From: Larkinella soli
Lineage (GTDB): Bacteria > Bacteroidota > Bacteroidia > Cytophagales > Spirosomataceae
Assembly: GCF_003703975.1 (NCBI RefSeq)
Contig: NZ_ML112623.1
Location: 1-64,000 of the forward strand
Direction of reading: 5' to 3'
Length of the DNA: 64,000 nt
Of the stretch, positions 18,437-26,793 are shown piece by piece; the stretch's first letter is position 1, and every line of letters begins with the position of its first letter. Under the pieces are notes generated by a model, which saw only the letters and a program-made list of their open reading frames with translations, made no database searches and was not told the origin of the DNA. The translations under genes and the position numbers were made by a program.

Positions 18437-18466
18437 GAGCCGGCGATGTAGCAGCATTGCCGGCTC
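18437..18466. other. Hairpin upstream of the STN-SusC gene
   Basis: An 8-bp perfect stem (GAGCCGGC / GCCGGCTC) lies in the 194 bases between FecR and SusC. Its T-rich flank (TGCTTTTTATAG) is on the plus-strand side, so it does not look like a simple minus-strand terminator behind FecR. It could be part of the SusC leader or promoter region. Confidence 0.4.
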
Positions 18467-18532
18467 TGCTTTTTATAGTCTCAACAGAGGTGTTTTTGGG
18501 TCATAGGCATCTTCGCTTGGGTTGAGTAGTTT

Positions 18533-19657
18533 TCATAGGCATCCTTTGCTGCTGATCAGTATTTTTCCTTCCATCTGCTCATACTGGGCGTCCAGCGTCC
18601 GGCAGATCATCGAGAGCTTTTCGAAAAGCGGCTCGTCGTCGAGGGAGGCCGTCAGGTAACAGTTCTTCATCACCTCCTCGTCGAACACGATCTCGATCCC
18701 GTAGGCTTTTTCCAGTGAAGCGAACACCTCCGAAACCGGCGTGTCGCTGAACGCGAACATCGAGCGCTGGATGGGCAGGTCCAGCAGCGTGGGCGAGTCG
18801 ACCAGCGACCGTTCCAGGCGGCCCTCCGCCGGATTGAACATCACCCGCTGGTTGGGCGTCAGCACCAGGCCGATCAGCTGGGCCGACTCCTGCTTCTTCC
18901 GCCGTTCGTGGTCGAAGCGCGTAAACACCGAGACTCTCCCGGTCTTGACCGTCACGTGGACCTGGTCCTTCCCGTTGGCCCGGACCGTGAAGCTCGTCCC
19001 CAGCACCTTGGTAATCAGGTTGTCCGCGTAAACGAAAAACGGCTTCTCCGGATTTTTGGCGACTTCGAAAAAGGCTTCGCCGACCAGATACACCTCCCGT
19101 TTTTCGTGCCGATCGAACCCCTTCGGATAACTGATCCGGCTATCGGGCGTCAGCAGCACCGAACTGCCGTCGGCCAGCGTCACCAGCCGGTTGCGGTCCG
19201 AGGTGTTCGTCACCTCCGCCAGCGGCTGCCCGGATTCGGCGATGAGCCGGGTGTACATCCGCGTGGCCGGGTCGGGGGCCGGCCGGAAATAATGCCGTCC
19301 CATCCAGAGCAGGCTCAGCACCACCACCGCGGCCGCAGCCCAGCGCCAGAGCGCCGAACCCGGCCGGAGACGGACTTCGCCTTCGCTCCCGGTACGCGTC
19401 GGGTCGGCCTGATTGATGGTCTGCATGATCCGCCGGATGTTCTGACCCACGCGGGCGGGCGGCAGGGTGAAGGTGTCGCCCTCGAAGGCGAGGAGCGTTT
19501 CTTTTGCGGTATGAAAAGCACCGGCCCGCTCGGGAAACCGCTGCGGAAACTGTTCCCACGCGTCGGCTATTTCCGGCGTGGCCTTCCCGTGCAGCCAAAG
19601 TCGGAAAGACTCGTCTTCCAGAAAATCACGCAGCTCGGAATGGTTAAAGCTTTTCAT
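18533..19657 (-). CDS. FecR-family anti-sigma factor
   Basis: The 374-residue protein has a cytoplasmic N-terminal helical part (about 1-100), one transmembrane helix (LWRWAAAAVVVLSLLWMG, about 105-125), the FecR domain (VYLVGEAFFEVAKNPEKPF and LGTSFTVRAN, about 150-270) and a C-terminal DUF4974/STN-like part (PVSEVFASLEKAYGIEIVF). This is the standard layout of Bacteroidota anti-sigma factors that hold an ECF sigma factor until the STN domain of a SusC receptor signals through the periplasm. Its SusC is downstream at 14700-18338. Its sigma gene is about 1 kb upstream, separated by an unrelated plus-strand gene pair; usually the two are adjacent. Confidence 0.93.
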   Translation of the reverse strand: MKSFNHSELRDFLEDESFRLWLHGKATPEIADAWEQFPQRFPERAGAFHTAKETLLAFEGDTFTLPPARVGQNIRRIMQTINQADPTRTGSEGEVRLRPGSALWRWAAAAVVVLSLLWMGRHYFRPAPDPATRMYTRLIAESGQPLAEVTNTSDRNRLVTLADGSSVLLTPDSRISYPKGFDRHEKREVYLVGEAFFEVAKNPEKPFFVYADNLITKVLGTSFTVRANGKDQVHVTVKTGRVSVFTRFDHERRKKQESAQLIGLVLTPNQRVMFNPAEGRLERSLVDSPTLLDLPIQRSMFAFSDTPVSEVFASLEKAYGIEIVFDEEVMKNCYLTASLDDEPLFEKLSMICRTLDAQYEQMEGKILISSKGCL

Positions 19658-19963
19658 ATAAAAACGCTATTGTCGGCTCTCTATGTAGACAATGAGCGCC
19701 CCGGAAGAATATACCCTCCGTTTTTGAGCTTTTTTCGATTTTTTTGAAGAAATCGGAGAGCCTACGGGAAAAAGTAGCATACCAGCAGGGAAAGATTGCT
19801 GAAAGCCGAAAATGAACTGGGGAAGGCACACGCCTGGCGCAGGGGGCTTTCAAAAAACCTCGCCGTACCCCTTACCAAATCAAAAATTGTTTTTCTTTGC
19901 AGGGGAGAGAAAAGGGAGGTTCGGTCGAAAACTTTGCTTCGCCAATAAAACATATTCTGATTC
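19658..19963. other. Intergenic region upstream of FecR and of the inserted gene pair
   Basis: This divergent spacer should hold promoters for the minus-strand FecR gene and for the plus-strand gene at 19964. I see a TTTG-rich, AT-rich stretch near 19880-19960 but no full TTTG/TAnnTTTG promoter that I trust, and no other gene. Confidence 0.4.
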
Positions 19964-20164
19964 ATGAAAAGAACTGCATTGAGCCACGTGAGCGTGTCCA
20001 CCATCAGGAAAGCGAACTCTGCCCTGGTCAGGAGCAAAGGCTCACTTAGTCGATTCCTGTCCGATCACATTGAGTTAAAATCAGGCGGCAGAACAAAAGT
20101 GATTTCCACGCACATTGAATCAGATAAGATCAAAGAAGCATGGGGTAAGGCCGTGAAGAATTAG
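19964..20164 (+). CDS. Small basic protein of unknown function
   Basis: ATG at 19964 opens a 66-residue basic protein (many Lys, Arg and Ser; SKGSLSRFLSDHIELKSGGR), without signal peptide or membrane helix. It has no family that I recognise. It is AT-richer than the surrounding operon and lies on the opposite strand to its neighbours. The stop TAG at 20162-20164 overlaps the probable beginning of the next gene, which points to a coupled two-gene unit. A small DNA- or RNA-binding regulator or antitoxin is possible, but nothing in the sequence shows it. Confidence 0.5.
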   Translation: MKRTALSHVSVSTIRKANSALVRSKGSLSRFLSDHIELKSGGRTKVISTHIESDKIKEAWGKAVKN

Positions 20165-20675
20165 AAAGTATAATTTTATCTACCGTAAACTGGTCACAAG
20201 CGACGACGACTTTGTAGGATTACTGGCCTACTCTATTTATAAAAAGCAGAAAATCTCTCATATTGAGGAGTTTAAAAGCCAAAACGGACATGATCCCAGT
20301 GACAGGGAGCTTGATAAGTTCCATCAATTTACTTCCTCGGATACGCAGCTGAAGCAGTACAGAAGCACTGCTGAAAAAGACCTGGAGGTTTTCCTGAATT
20401 TCGTATTGGAACAGAAAGCCCAGGAAATAGAAGCCTTCTATCGGGATGCCTTCAGGGAGGTGGCAAAGGAAAGTGGTCGCGGATTTTGGTACGGAGTTTG
20501 GCAGAGCCTTTTTTCGTCCTTTCTCTATACCGTTATCCTGGGATTGATTGTGCTGATTTTATGGTCGGCTCAATTAGGCCCAAAGGAGGTGATTGAAAAA
20601 GTGTTCAATGTAAAGATTACACTTGGTAGTACACACATACAAAAAGTTTCAACTGACAGGAAACCGGCATACTGA
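20160..20675 (+). CDS. Tail-anchored protein of unknown function, possible ATT start
   Basis: The conserved-looking frame begins right at the end of the previous gene (IRKYNFIYRKLVTSDDDFVG, then AYSIYKKQKISHIEEFK) and runs to 20675, about 171 residues. The first standard start is TTG at 20406, which would cut off the best part of the protein. The codon at 20160-20162 is ATT and overlaps the TAG stop of the upstream gene as ATTAG, like the common ATGA overlap. A rare ATT start with translational coupling, or a frameshift joining the two genes, would explain it. The N-terminal 120 residues are helical and charged; a single membrane helix follows (FLYTVILGLIVLILW). I recall similar N-termini in uncharacterised proteins of other bacteria but know no function. 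Confidence 0.5.
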   Translation: MRKYNFIYRKLVTSDDDFVGLLAYSIYKKQKISHIEEFKSQNGHDPSDRELDKFHQFTSSDTQLKQYRSTAEKDLEVFLNFVLEQKAQEIEAFYRDAFREVAKESGRGFWYGVWQSLFSSFLYTVILGLIVLILWSAQLGPKEVIEKVFNVKITLGSTHIQKVSTDRKPAY

Positions 20676-20707
20676 AATGGTATGCCATCGTTTATTTCCA
20701 TTGATCG

Positions 20708-21316
20708 CTAACTGGTCAAACGATCCCAGTGGCTGCGGAGGAAGGACAGGGCCTTGTGGAGGTGGTTGGAAACCGACTGCCGGTTGATATTCATGATCTG
20801 GGCGATCTGGTCGACGTCCAGACTCTCGAAGTAACGGAGGTACAGGGCCTCCTGCTGGCGGACGGGCAGCAGATCGACGGCCTGCCGGATCCGGTCGCCG
20901 GTCAGTTGCTCTTTCTCCAGCACGAACAACACCTCCTGAAAATTCTGCTCGGAGGCCAGCCCGGCGGCTTCCTCCTCCCCGACCCAGCCCCGACGGTATA
21001 CCCGCTGGAGTTCCAGGAGCATTTTGTGGCGGAACGCCTTGAAGAGGTATTTTCGAATGGAGTCGGTCCCGCTGAGTGCCCCGCGTTTCTCCCAGAGATA
21101 CACGAAGAGGTCGTGGAGGCAGTCCTCGATCAGGCCGACATCCTTCGTAAACCGGGTGCCGAACCGGAACAGACTCGAATAATGACGTTCGATCACCTGC
21201 TCAAAAGCCGTCCGGTCGCCTTCTTTGAAGCGTTGCCAGAGTTGCTGGTCGGTTAAGAAAGCAGAATCAATCATCGAACGGTAATCTACTGGTATTTTAA
21301 CGAGGGACAGAGGCAA
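20708..21316 (-). CDS. ECF-type RNA polymerase sigma-70 factor
   Basis: Region 2 is visible at LIEDCLHDLFVYLWEKRGAL and region 4 at LPVRQQEALYLRYFESLDVD followed by a helix-turn-helix (QIAQIMNINRQSVSNHLHKA), with no region 1 or 3, as in ECF factors of the FecI-like Bacteroidota group. Two starts are possible: the ATG at 21316 or, more in line with the family, the ATG 14 codons further in (MIDSAFLTDQQ). It should direct transcription of the SusC/SusD operon downstream on the same strand, under control of the FecR protein at 18533-19657. The gap between sigma and FecR genes is occupied by an opposite-strand gene pair. Confidence 0.93.
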   Translation of the reverse strand: MPLSLVKIPVDYRSMIDSAFLTDQQLWQRFKEGDRTAFEQVIERHYSSLFRFGTRFTKDVGLIEDCLHDLFVYLWEKRGALSGTDSIRKYLFKAFRHKMLLELQRVYRRGWVGEEEAAGLASEQNFQEVLFVLEKEQLTGDRIRQAVDLLPVRQQEALYLRYFESLDVDQIAQIMNINRQSVSNHLHKALSFLRSHWDRLTS

Positions 21317-21616
21317 AGATTGTCAAAGTAATCATTATGATACGAACAATCCCGCACCCTTCGCGAAAAGTGAGCGTATGACTTTTTCGGCTCCGGACTG
21401 AGCCTCTGCGCCTGAAAAACCGGTCCTTCTCAAAGAAGGGCAAAAATCGGCTCATCTGTCCCTTCACCCGAAACGTCGGCCCGGCCACGGACCACCCCTG
21501 AGGGCAAACCCAACGAAACGTACCGAAAAAGCCGCTTTGGTATCAATGGGTACACCACCACCTTTATATTTGTACTCTGCCACGATCTTTCAGGAATAAA
21601 CCCTTTCTTTACCCGT
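21317..21616. other. Divergent intergenic region, sigma factor / dehydratase
   Basis: This spacer separates the minus-strand sigma gene from the plus-strand enolase-superfamily gene. Apart from the -7-like box at 21565-21572 I see no gene or strong hairpin in it. Confidence 0.4.
21565..21572 (+). promoter_or_regulatory. Bacteroidota -7 box (TATATTTG) before the dehydratase gene
   Basis: TATATTTG fits TAnnTTTG exactly and lies 44 bases before the ATG at 21617. A TTTG at 21536-21539 is the nearest -33 candidate, but its spacing (25 bases) is longer than usual, so only the -7 element is convincing. Confidence 0.45.
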
Positions 21617-22873
21617 ATGCAACGAAGAAGTTTCCTCAAATCGGCCGCGCTCGGAACGGCCGGTCTCTGGGCTGGCCTGCCCGGGACCGGTCTGCCCCGG
21701 GCGGAGGCCGCCGGCCTGCCGAAGCTTAAAATCACCAAAATCCGGTATTACGGCGCGCCCGGCTACAACAAGCCGCTCTTCAATCAGGCCCGCGGCATCG
21801 TCGAGATCGAAACCGACGGCGGTCTGATCGGCATCGGGGAGGGCGGTTCGAAGGACATGATCGAGCAGTGCGCCCAGATGATGATCGGCGAAAACCCGTT
21901 CCGGATCGAACACCTCTGGCAGAGCCTTTACCGGGGTATGTTCTATCCGCCGGGCCGGGAGAAGCTGCACGCCCTCGGCGCCCTCGAAATGGCGCTCTGG
22001 GACCTCAAGGGCAAGGCCCTCGGCGTGCCGGTCTATGAACTGCTCGGCGGTGCCACCCGCGACTACGTGGAGTGCTACGCCACCGGCTTCCGGGCATCCA
22101 AAGCCAAAACCGAGGAAGACCGCGCCCGCGACTGCATCGAAGCCGGCCTGCGGTCCTACCGCATCGGCCCCACCGGCGGCAACGGTGAAACGCCCTTCGA
22201 CTTCTACGAGAACGCCAAAAAAACCATCGACTTCTGCAAGCGGATCGACGCGGCCGTGGGCGGGGGCGGCAAGTGGGCCATCGACCTCCACACCCGCTTC
22301 GATACCACCGAGGGCGTCAAAATCTGCAAGGCGATCGAGAACCTCGAACCTTATTTCGTCGAGGACATCGTACGCTCGGAAAACCCGGCCGTCTACCAAA
22401 CCGTGCGACAGATGACCACCGTCCCCATCGCGGTCGGGGAGCAGTTCGGCGACCGCTGGGACATCAACGAATTCATCGAGCAGCGGCTCATCGACTACAC
22501 CCGCGTCACGCTGCCCAATACCGGCGGCATCACGGAACTCAAAAAGATCGCTTCCCTCTGCGAGACGCACTATGCCGGCATGATTCCGCACTTCACCGGC
22601 CCGCTCTCCACGGCGGCCCTGGTCCACGTGCTGGGATCGAGCAGCCCTACCCGCTGCCTGATGGAACTGGCCGGCGGGGAACCCGAACGCCCGGAATATT
22701 TCAACGAAGACTACGTCAGCTTCCGGAACGGCAAGCTGTATCTGAACCCGAACCCCGGCCTGGGGGTTACCTTCAACCCGAAGAAGGCCACCTTCATCAT
22801 GGAGGTGACGACGAAAACGCAGTTTCCGCACCCGGTTCTGAAAAGCCCCGACGGCTCTATCCATAACTGGTAA
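21617..22873 (+). CDS. Exported enolase-superfamily dehydratase (mandelate racemase/MLE type)
   Basis: The 418-residue protein starts with a twin-arginine-like signal (RRSFLKSAALGTAGLWAG), so it is probably exported folded to the periplasm. The enolase-superfamily barrel follows with metal ligands in WAIDLHTRFD (Asp), FVEDIVRSEN (Glu) and VGEQFGDRW (Glu), and a later IPHFTGPLS histidine, as in galactonate/gluconate-type dehydratases. It would remove water from a sugar acid. The MFS transporter of the sugar-acid (ACS) type starts 18 bases downstream, supporting a sugar acid as substrate. The exact acid is not decidable, and a periplasmic location for such an enzyme is somewhat unusual outside Bacteroidota. 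Confidence 0.85.
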   Translation: MQRRSFLKSAALGTAGLWAGLPGTGLPRAEAAGLPKLKITKIRYYGAPGYNKPLFNQARGIVEIETDGGLIGIGEGGSKDMIEQCAQMMIGENPFRIEHLWQSLYRGMFYPPGREKLHALGALEMALWDLKGKALGVPVYELLGGATRDYVECYATGFRASKAKTEEDRARDCIEAGLRSYRIGPTGGNGETPFDFYENAKKTIDFCKRIDAAVGGGGKWAIDLHTRFDTTEGVKICKAIENLEPYFVEDIVRSENPAVYQTVRQMTTVPIAVGEQFGDRWDINEFIEQRLIDYTRVTLPNTGGITELKKIASLCETHYAGMIPHFTGPLSTAALVHVLGSSSPTRCLMELAGGEPERPEYFNEDYVSFRNGKLYLNPNPGLGVTFNPKKATFIMEVTTKTQFPHPVLKSPDGSIHNW

Positions 22874-22891
22874 ACCCCGGCCGACCCCCGC

Positions 22892-24214
22892 ATGATTTCG
22901 CCCGATACCCCCGATACCCTGACCCGGCCCGTTTCAAAAAACTACCGCTGGCTGATCGTGGCGCTGCTGTTCACGGCCACGACCATCAACTACCTCGACC
23001 GCCAGATCATCGGCCTGCTGAAGCCCATTCTGGAAGTGGAATTCGGCTGGACGGAGACGCAGTTTGCCGACATCGTCATCGCCTTCACGGCCGCCTATGC
23101 CGCCGGTCTGGCCGGGTTCGGCTGGTTCATCGACAAGGTCGGCACGAAAGCCGGCTATTCTATCACGGTGGTCTGGTGGAGTCTGGCCGGGATGCTCCAC
23201 GCCGTGGCCCGCAGCGCGACCGGTTTCAGCCTGGCCCGGGCGGCCCTCGGCCTGGGCGAAGCCGGCAACTTCCCGGCGGCCGTCAAGACCGTGACGGAAT
23301 GGTTTCCGAAAAAGGAACGGGCCCTGGCAACAGGCATCTTCAATGCCGGCACCAGCGTCGGGGTGGTGGTGGCGCTGTTCATCGTGCCCTGGATTCTGAC
23401 GGGATTTGGCTGGCAGGAGGTCTTCTGGATCACCGGCGCCCTGGGGTTCGTCTGGCTCCTGTTCTGGCTCCTCCTCTACGAACTGCCCGCCCGCCAGAAA
23501 CGGCTGAGCGCCGAAGAACGCGCCTATATTCTGCAGGGGCAGGAAAGCCGCACCGAAGAAAAAGTCCCGATCCGGTGGTTCAGGCTCTTCCGGCTGCCCC
23601 AGACCTGGGCGCTCATCGCCGGCAAGGGCCTGATCGACCCGATCTTCTGGTTTTTCCTGTTCTGGCTTCCCTCCTACTTCTCCTCGACCTTCGAACTGGA
23701 CCTGAAAAAAATCAGCCCGGAGTTGATGATCATCTACACGGCCACCACGGTCGGCAGCATCGGCGGGGGCTACCTGTCGTCGTGGCTGATCCGGCGCGGC
23801 TGGCCGACGCTGAAGGCCCGCAAAACCGTCCTGATCGTCTTTGCCCTGCTGGAGATTTCGATTATCCTGGTGCAGTTCGCCCCGAACGTCTGGGCGGCCG
23901 TGGGCCTGATCAGCCTGGCGGTGGCCGTCCACCAGGCCTGGGCGACGAACGTATTTACGCTGGCCTCCGACCTGTTTCCGAAGCAGGCCGTCAGCTCGGC
24001 CGTCGGGATTGCGGGCATGGCGGGGGCGGTGGGCGGCATTTTTTTCCCGAAGCTGGTCGGCGGGCTGCTCGATGCCTACAAAGCCGCCGGGAATCTGGAG
24101 GGCGGTTATAACGTGCTCTTTACCCTGTGCGGATTCACTTACCTGACGGCCTGGCTGATCATCCACCTGCTCACCCGCAAACCGAAACCGGTCGATCTGA
24201 ACCAGCTACTTTGA
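22892..24214 (+). CDS. MFS transporter, anion:cation symporter (hexuronate/sugar acid) type
   Basis: This 440-residue protein has about twelve hydrophobic helices. The first helix carries the NYLDRQIIGLLKP signature typical of the ACS family (ExuT, GudP, DgoT relatives), and the loop after helix 2 has the MFS-like GWFIDKVGTKAGY. Members import sugar acids such as hexuronates, galactonate or glucarate with protons. It starts 18 bases after the dehydratase, so the two are probably one transcript that takes up a sugar acid or its dehydrated product across the inner membrane. Confidence 0.85.
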   Translation: MISPDTPDTLTRPVSKNYRWLIVALLFTATTINYLDRQIIGLLKPILEVEFGWTETQFADIVIAFTAAYAAGLAGFGWFIDKVGTKAGYSITVVWWSLAGMLHAVARSATGFSLARAALGLGEAGNFPAAVKTVTEWFPKKERALATGIFNAGTSVGVVVALFIVPWILTGFGWQEVFWITGALGFVWLLFWLLLYELPARQKRLSAEERAYILQGQESRTEEKVPIRWFRLFRLPQTWALIAGKGLIDPIFWFFLFWLPSYFSSTFELDLKKISPELMIIYTATTVGSIGGGYLSSWLIRRGWPTLKARKTVLIVFALLEISIILVQFAPNVWAAVGLISLAVAVHQAWATNVFTLASDLFPKQAVSSAVGIAGMAGAVGGIFFPKLVGGLLDAYKAAGNLEGGYNVLFTLCGFTYLTAWLIIHLLTRKPKPVDLNQLL

Positions 24215-24280
24215 TCCTTTTTTAAGTACATTAATAAACTTAATAAAAAAATTTAGTACAATATTAAACATATTTAAAGC

Positions 24281-24318
24281 CATGAAGGTTATGTTTGCAT
24301 TCAACATCAACCTTCATG
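24281..24318 (+). promoter_or_regulatory. Hairpin covering the start codon of the TonB receptor gene
   Basis: A perfect 10-bp inverted repeat, CATGAAGGTT (24281-24290) and AACCTTCATG (24309-24318), has an 18-base loop. The right arm includes the likely ATG at 24316-24318. In the mRNA this would hide the start codon; as DNA it could be an operator. Confidence 0.5.
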
Positions 24319-26766
24319 AAACCTGCCACTTCTTTACGTATCACTCTCGTATTAGCCTGGTTGTCCGTAGTCGCTTACGGACAGTCGCCCGCCGTCGTCT
24401 CGGGAATACTGACCGGGACGGTTCGTGACAAAAACACCCAGGAACTGCTCGTCGGCGTCACCGTCCAGGTCGAAGGCACGACCTCCGGCACCGTGACGGA
24501 CACCGAGGGCCGGTTCCGGCTCAACCTGCCCGTCGGCAGTTACCGCATCCGGGCCAGTTATGTGGGCTACCAGCCGGTGGTCAAATACAATCTGGCCGTG
24601 ACGTCGGGAAACGTCAGCGAAATCAGTTTCGAGCTGGCCGAGGAGAAGCAGAACCTGTCGGAAGTGGTCGTGAAAGCCAACCGGGCGGTGGCCGACGTTA
24701 CCACCCTCGAAACGCCCAACTCCATCCAGCGCCTGACGACGGAGGAGATCAAGAGCAACCCCGGCGGCAACTTCGACGTCTCGCGGGTGATCCAGACGCT
24801 GCCGGGCGTGGGCGGCTCGGTCGGCGGACTGCGCAACGACATCGTCATCCGCGGGGGCGCCCCCAACGAAAACGTCTTTTATCTCGACGGCATCGAAATT
24901 CCGGTCATCAACCACTTCCAGACGCAGGGCGGAACCGGCGGCCCGCAGGGCATCCTGAACGTGTCGTTCATCGAGGACGTCACACTCTCGTCGAGCAGCT
25001 TCGACGCCCGCTACGACAACGCCCTGGCGTCGGTATTCCAGTTCAAACAGCGGGAGGGCAGCCGCGAACGACTCCAGGGCAACCTGCGCCTGAGCGCCAC
25101 CGAACTGGCGCTGACCGGCGAAGGCCCCCTCGGACCGAAAACCACCTTCCTGGCCTCGGCCCGACGCTCCTACCTCCAGCTCCTGTTCCAGCTGATCGAC
25201 CAGCCGATCCGGCCCAGCTACTGGGATTTTCAGTACAAGATCACCCACAAAATCAACCCCAAAACCACCCTGACGACCCTCGGCGTGGGGGCCATCGACG
25301 AGTTCGGCTTCTCCATCCCGTCGGAGACGACGCCGGAGAAGGAATACACGCTGCGGTCGGTGCCGTTCATCAACCAGTGGAACTACACCGTCGGAGTGGC
25401 GGTCCGGCGGCTCATCGAGCGGGGTTACGTCAACGTGGCCCTGAGCCGCAGTGCGTTCAACAACGCCATCGACCGTTACGAAGACGGCCGGATCGGGGAT
25501 GCCGCGCGGCAGTCGCTTCGGACGCGCTCGCGGGAGACGGAGAACAAGCTCCGGGCCGATTTTAACCAGGTCTTCGGCGACTGGAAATTTTCGGCCGGGG
25601 GCGTCGTGCAGTACGTGCAGTTCGACAACCGGTTTTTCAGCCGCATCCGCAACGAGGTCCGCGACACGACCGGGGCCGTCGTTCAGCCGGCGGTGGACGT
25701 CCGGTCCGGCACCGACCTCGGATTCTGGCGGTATGGGGCTTTCGTGCAGGTGAACCGGAGTTTTCTGGGCGACCGGCTCGGCGTTTCGGCCGGGCTGCGG
25801 GCCGACGGCAACAGCTTTACCACCACCGGCAACGACCCCGGCCGCACGTTGTCGCCCCGGCTGGCGCTCTCCTACGCCCTCACCGACCGCTGGAACCTGA
25901 ATGCCTCCGTAGGGCGGTATTACAAAATTCCGGTCTACACGATACTCGGCTACCGCGACGAGACGGGCCGGTTTGCCAACCGCGACAGCCGCTACATCCG
26001 CTCCGACCACCTCGTGGCCGGGATCGAATACCTGCCCAGCCCGACCACCCGGTTTACGGTCGAAGGTTTCTACAAGCGCTACAGCCAGTACCCGGTTTCG
26101 GTCCGGTCGGGCATTTCGCTGGCGAACCTCGGCACCGATTTCGACGCGCTGGGCAACGAGGACGTCCGCAGCACCGGCCGGGGCAGTACCTACGGCGTGG
26201 AGGTCTTTTTCCAGCAAAAACTGGTCAAAAACCTGTTTGCGGTGGTCTCGTACACCTTCGTGCGGAGCCGGTTTTCGGGCACCGACGGCCGGCTGATCCC
26301 TTCGGCCTGGGACAACCGCCACCTGCTGTCGGGATTGCTGGGGCGGCAGTTCGGCCGGGGCTGGCAGATGGGGCTGAAATACCGTTTTGCAGGTGGGGCA
26401 CCCTACACGCCCTTCGATCGGGAAGCCTCGCAGCAGAACTACCTGGCGCTGGGGCAGGGCATCCTGGACTACAGCCGCCTGAACACCCTGCGGCTGAAGC
26501 CCTTCAGTCAGTTCGACTTCCGGCTGGACAAGAAATGGAATTTCCGGCGGCTGACGTTCGACCTGTTTCTGGACGTGCAGAACGCCTTCCTGACCAACAC
26601 GCCGGGCTATCCGGAGTTCGTGCTGGCCCGCACCGACGACAATACCGGCTTTGCCACCACCGACGGACGCCCGCTGCGGCCCGACGCCGGCAACGGCATT
26701 CCGAAGATTCTGAGCAACGACGACCCCTTCGTGACGCCGTCCATCGGCTTTATCATCGAATTCTAA
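24316..26766 (+). CDS. TonB-dependent receptor with carboxypeptidase-like N-terminal domain
   Basis: An ATG at 24295 is in frame, but the ATG at 24316 gives a clean signal peptide (MKPATSLRITLVLAWLSVVAYG) and is preferred, giving 816 residues. A carboxypeptidase-regulatory-like domain follows (LTGTVRDKNTQELLVGVTVQ), then a plug domain (SVGGLRNDIVIRGGAPNENV, FYLDGIEIP) and a barrel ending in an aromatic residue (SIGFIIEF). It is shorter than the SusC proteins and has no SusD partner, so it is an ordinary TonB-dependent transporter, perhaps for a siderophore, cofactor or small sugar derivative. Substrate unknown. Confidence 0.9.
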   Translation: MKPATSLRITLVLAWLSVVAYGQSPAVVSGILTGTVRDKNTQELLVGVTVQVEGTTSGTVTDTEGRFRLNLPVGSYRIRASYVGYQPVVKYNLAVTSGNVSEISFELAEEKQNLSEVVVKANRAVADVTTLETPNSIQRLTTEEIKSNPGGNFDVSRVIQTLPGVGGSVGGLRNDIVIRGGAPNENVFYLDGIEIPVINHFQTQGGTGGPQGILNVSFIEDVTLSSSSFDARYDNALASVFQFKQREGSRERLQGNLRLSATELALTGEGPLGPKTTFLASARRSYLQLLFQLIDQPIRPSYWDFQYKITHKINPKTTLTTLGVGAIDEFGFSIPSETTPEKEYTLRSVPFINQWNYTVGVAVRRLIERGYVNVALSRSAFNNAIDRYEDGRIGDAARQSLRTRSRETENKLRADFNQVFGDWKFSAGGVVQYVQFDNRFFSRIRNEVRDTTGAVVQPAVDVRSGTDLGFWRYGAFVQVNRSFLGDRLGVSAGLRADGNSFTTTGNDPGRTLSPRLALSYALTDRWNLNASVGRYYKIPVYTILGYRDETGRFANRDSRYIRSDHLVAGIEYLPSPTTRFTVEGFYKRYSQYPVSVRSGISLANLGTDFDALGNEDVRSTGRGSTYGVEVFFQQKLVKNLFAVVSYTFVRSRFSGTDGRLIPSAWDNRHLLSGLLGRQFGRGWQMGLKYRFAGGAPYTPFDREASQQNYLALGQGILDYSRLNTLRLKPFSQFDFRLDKKWNFRRLTFDLFLDVQNAFLTNTPGYPEFVLARTDDNTGFATTDGRPLRPDAGNGIPKILSNDDPFVTPSIGFIIEF

Positions 26767-26793
26767 TCCATTAATACTCAACTCCAACAGGTT

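Noticed and set aside
18437-18466. Terminator of the FecR gene
   Set aside because: The T-rich side of the hairpin is on the plus-strand exit, but FecR is transcribed on the minus strand.
20406-20675. TTG start for the tail-anchored protein
   Set aside because: The frame upstream of this TTG is protein-like back to 20160 and contains the best conserved-looking part, so a TTG start here would remove most of the domain.
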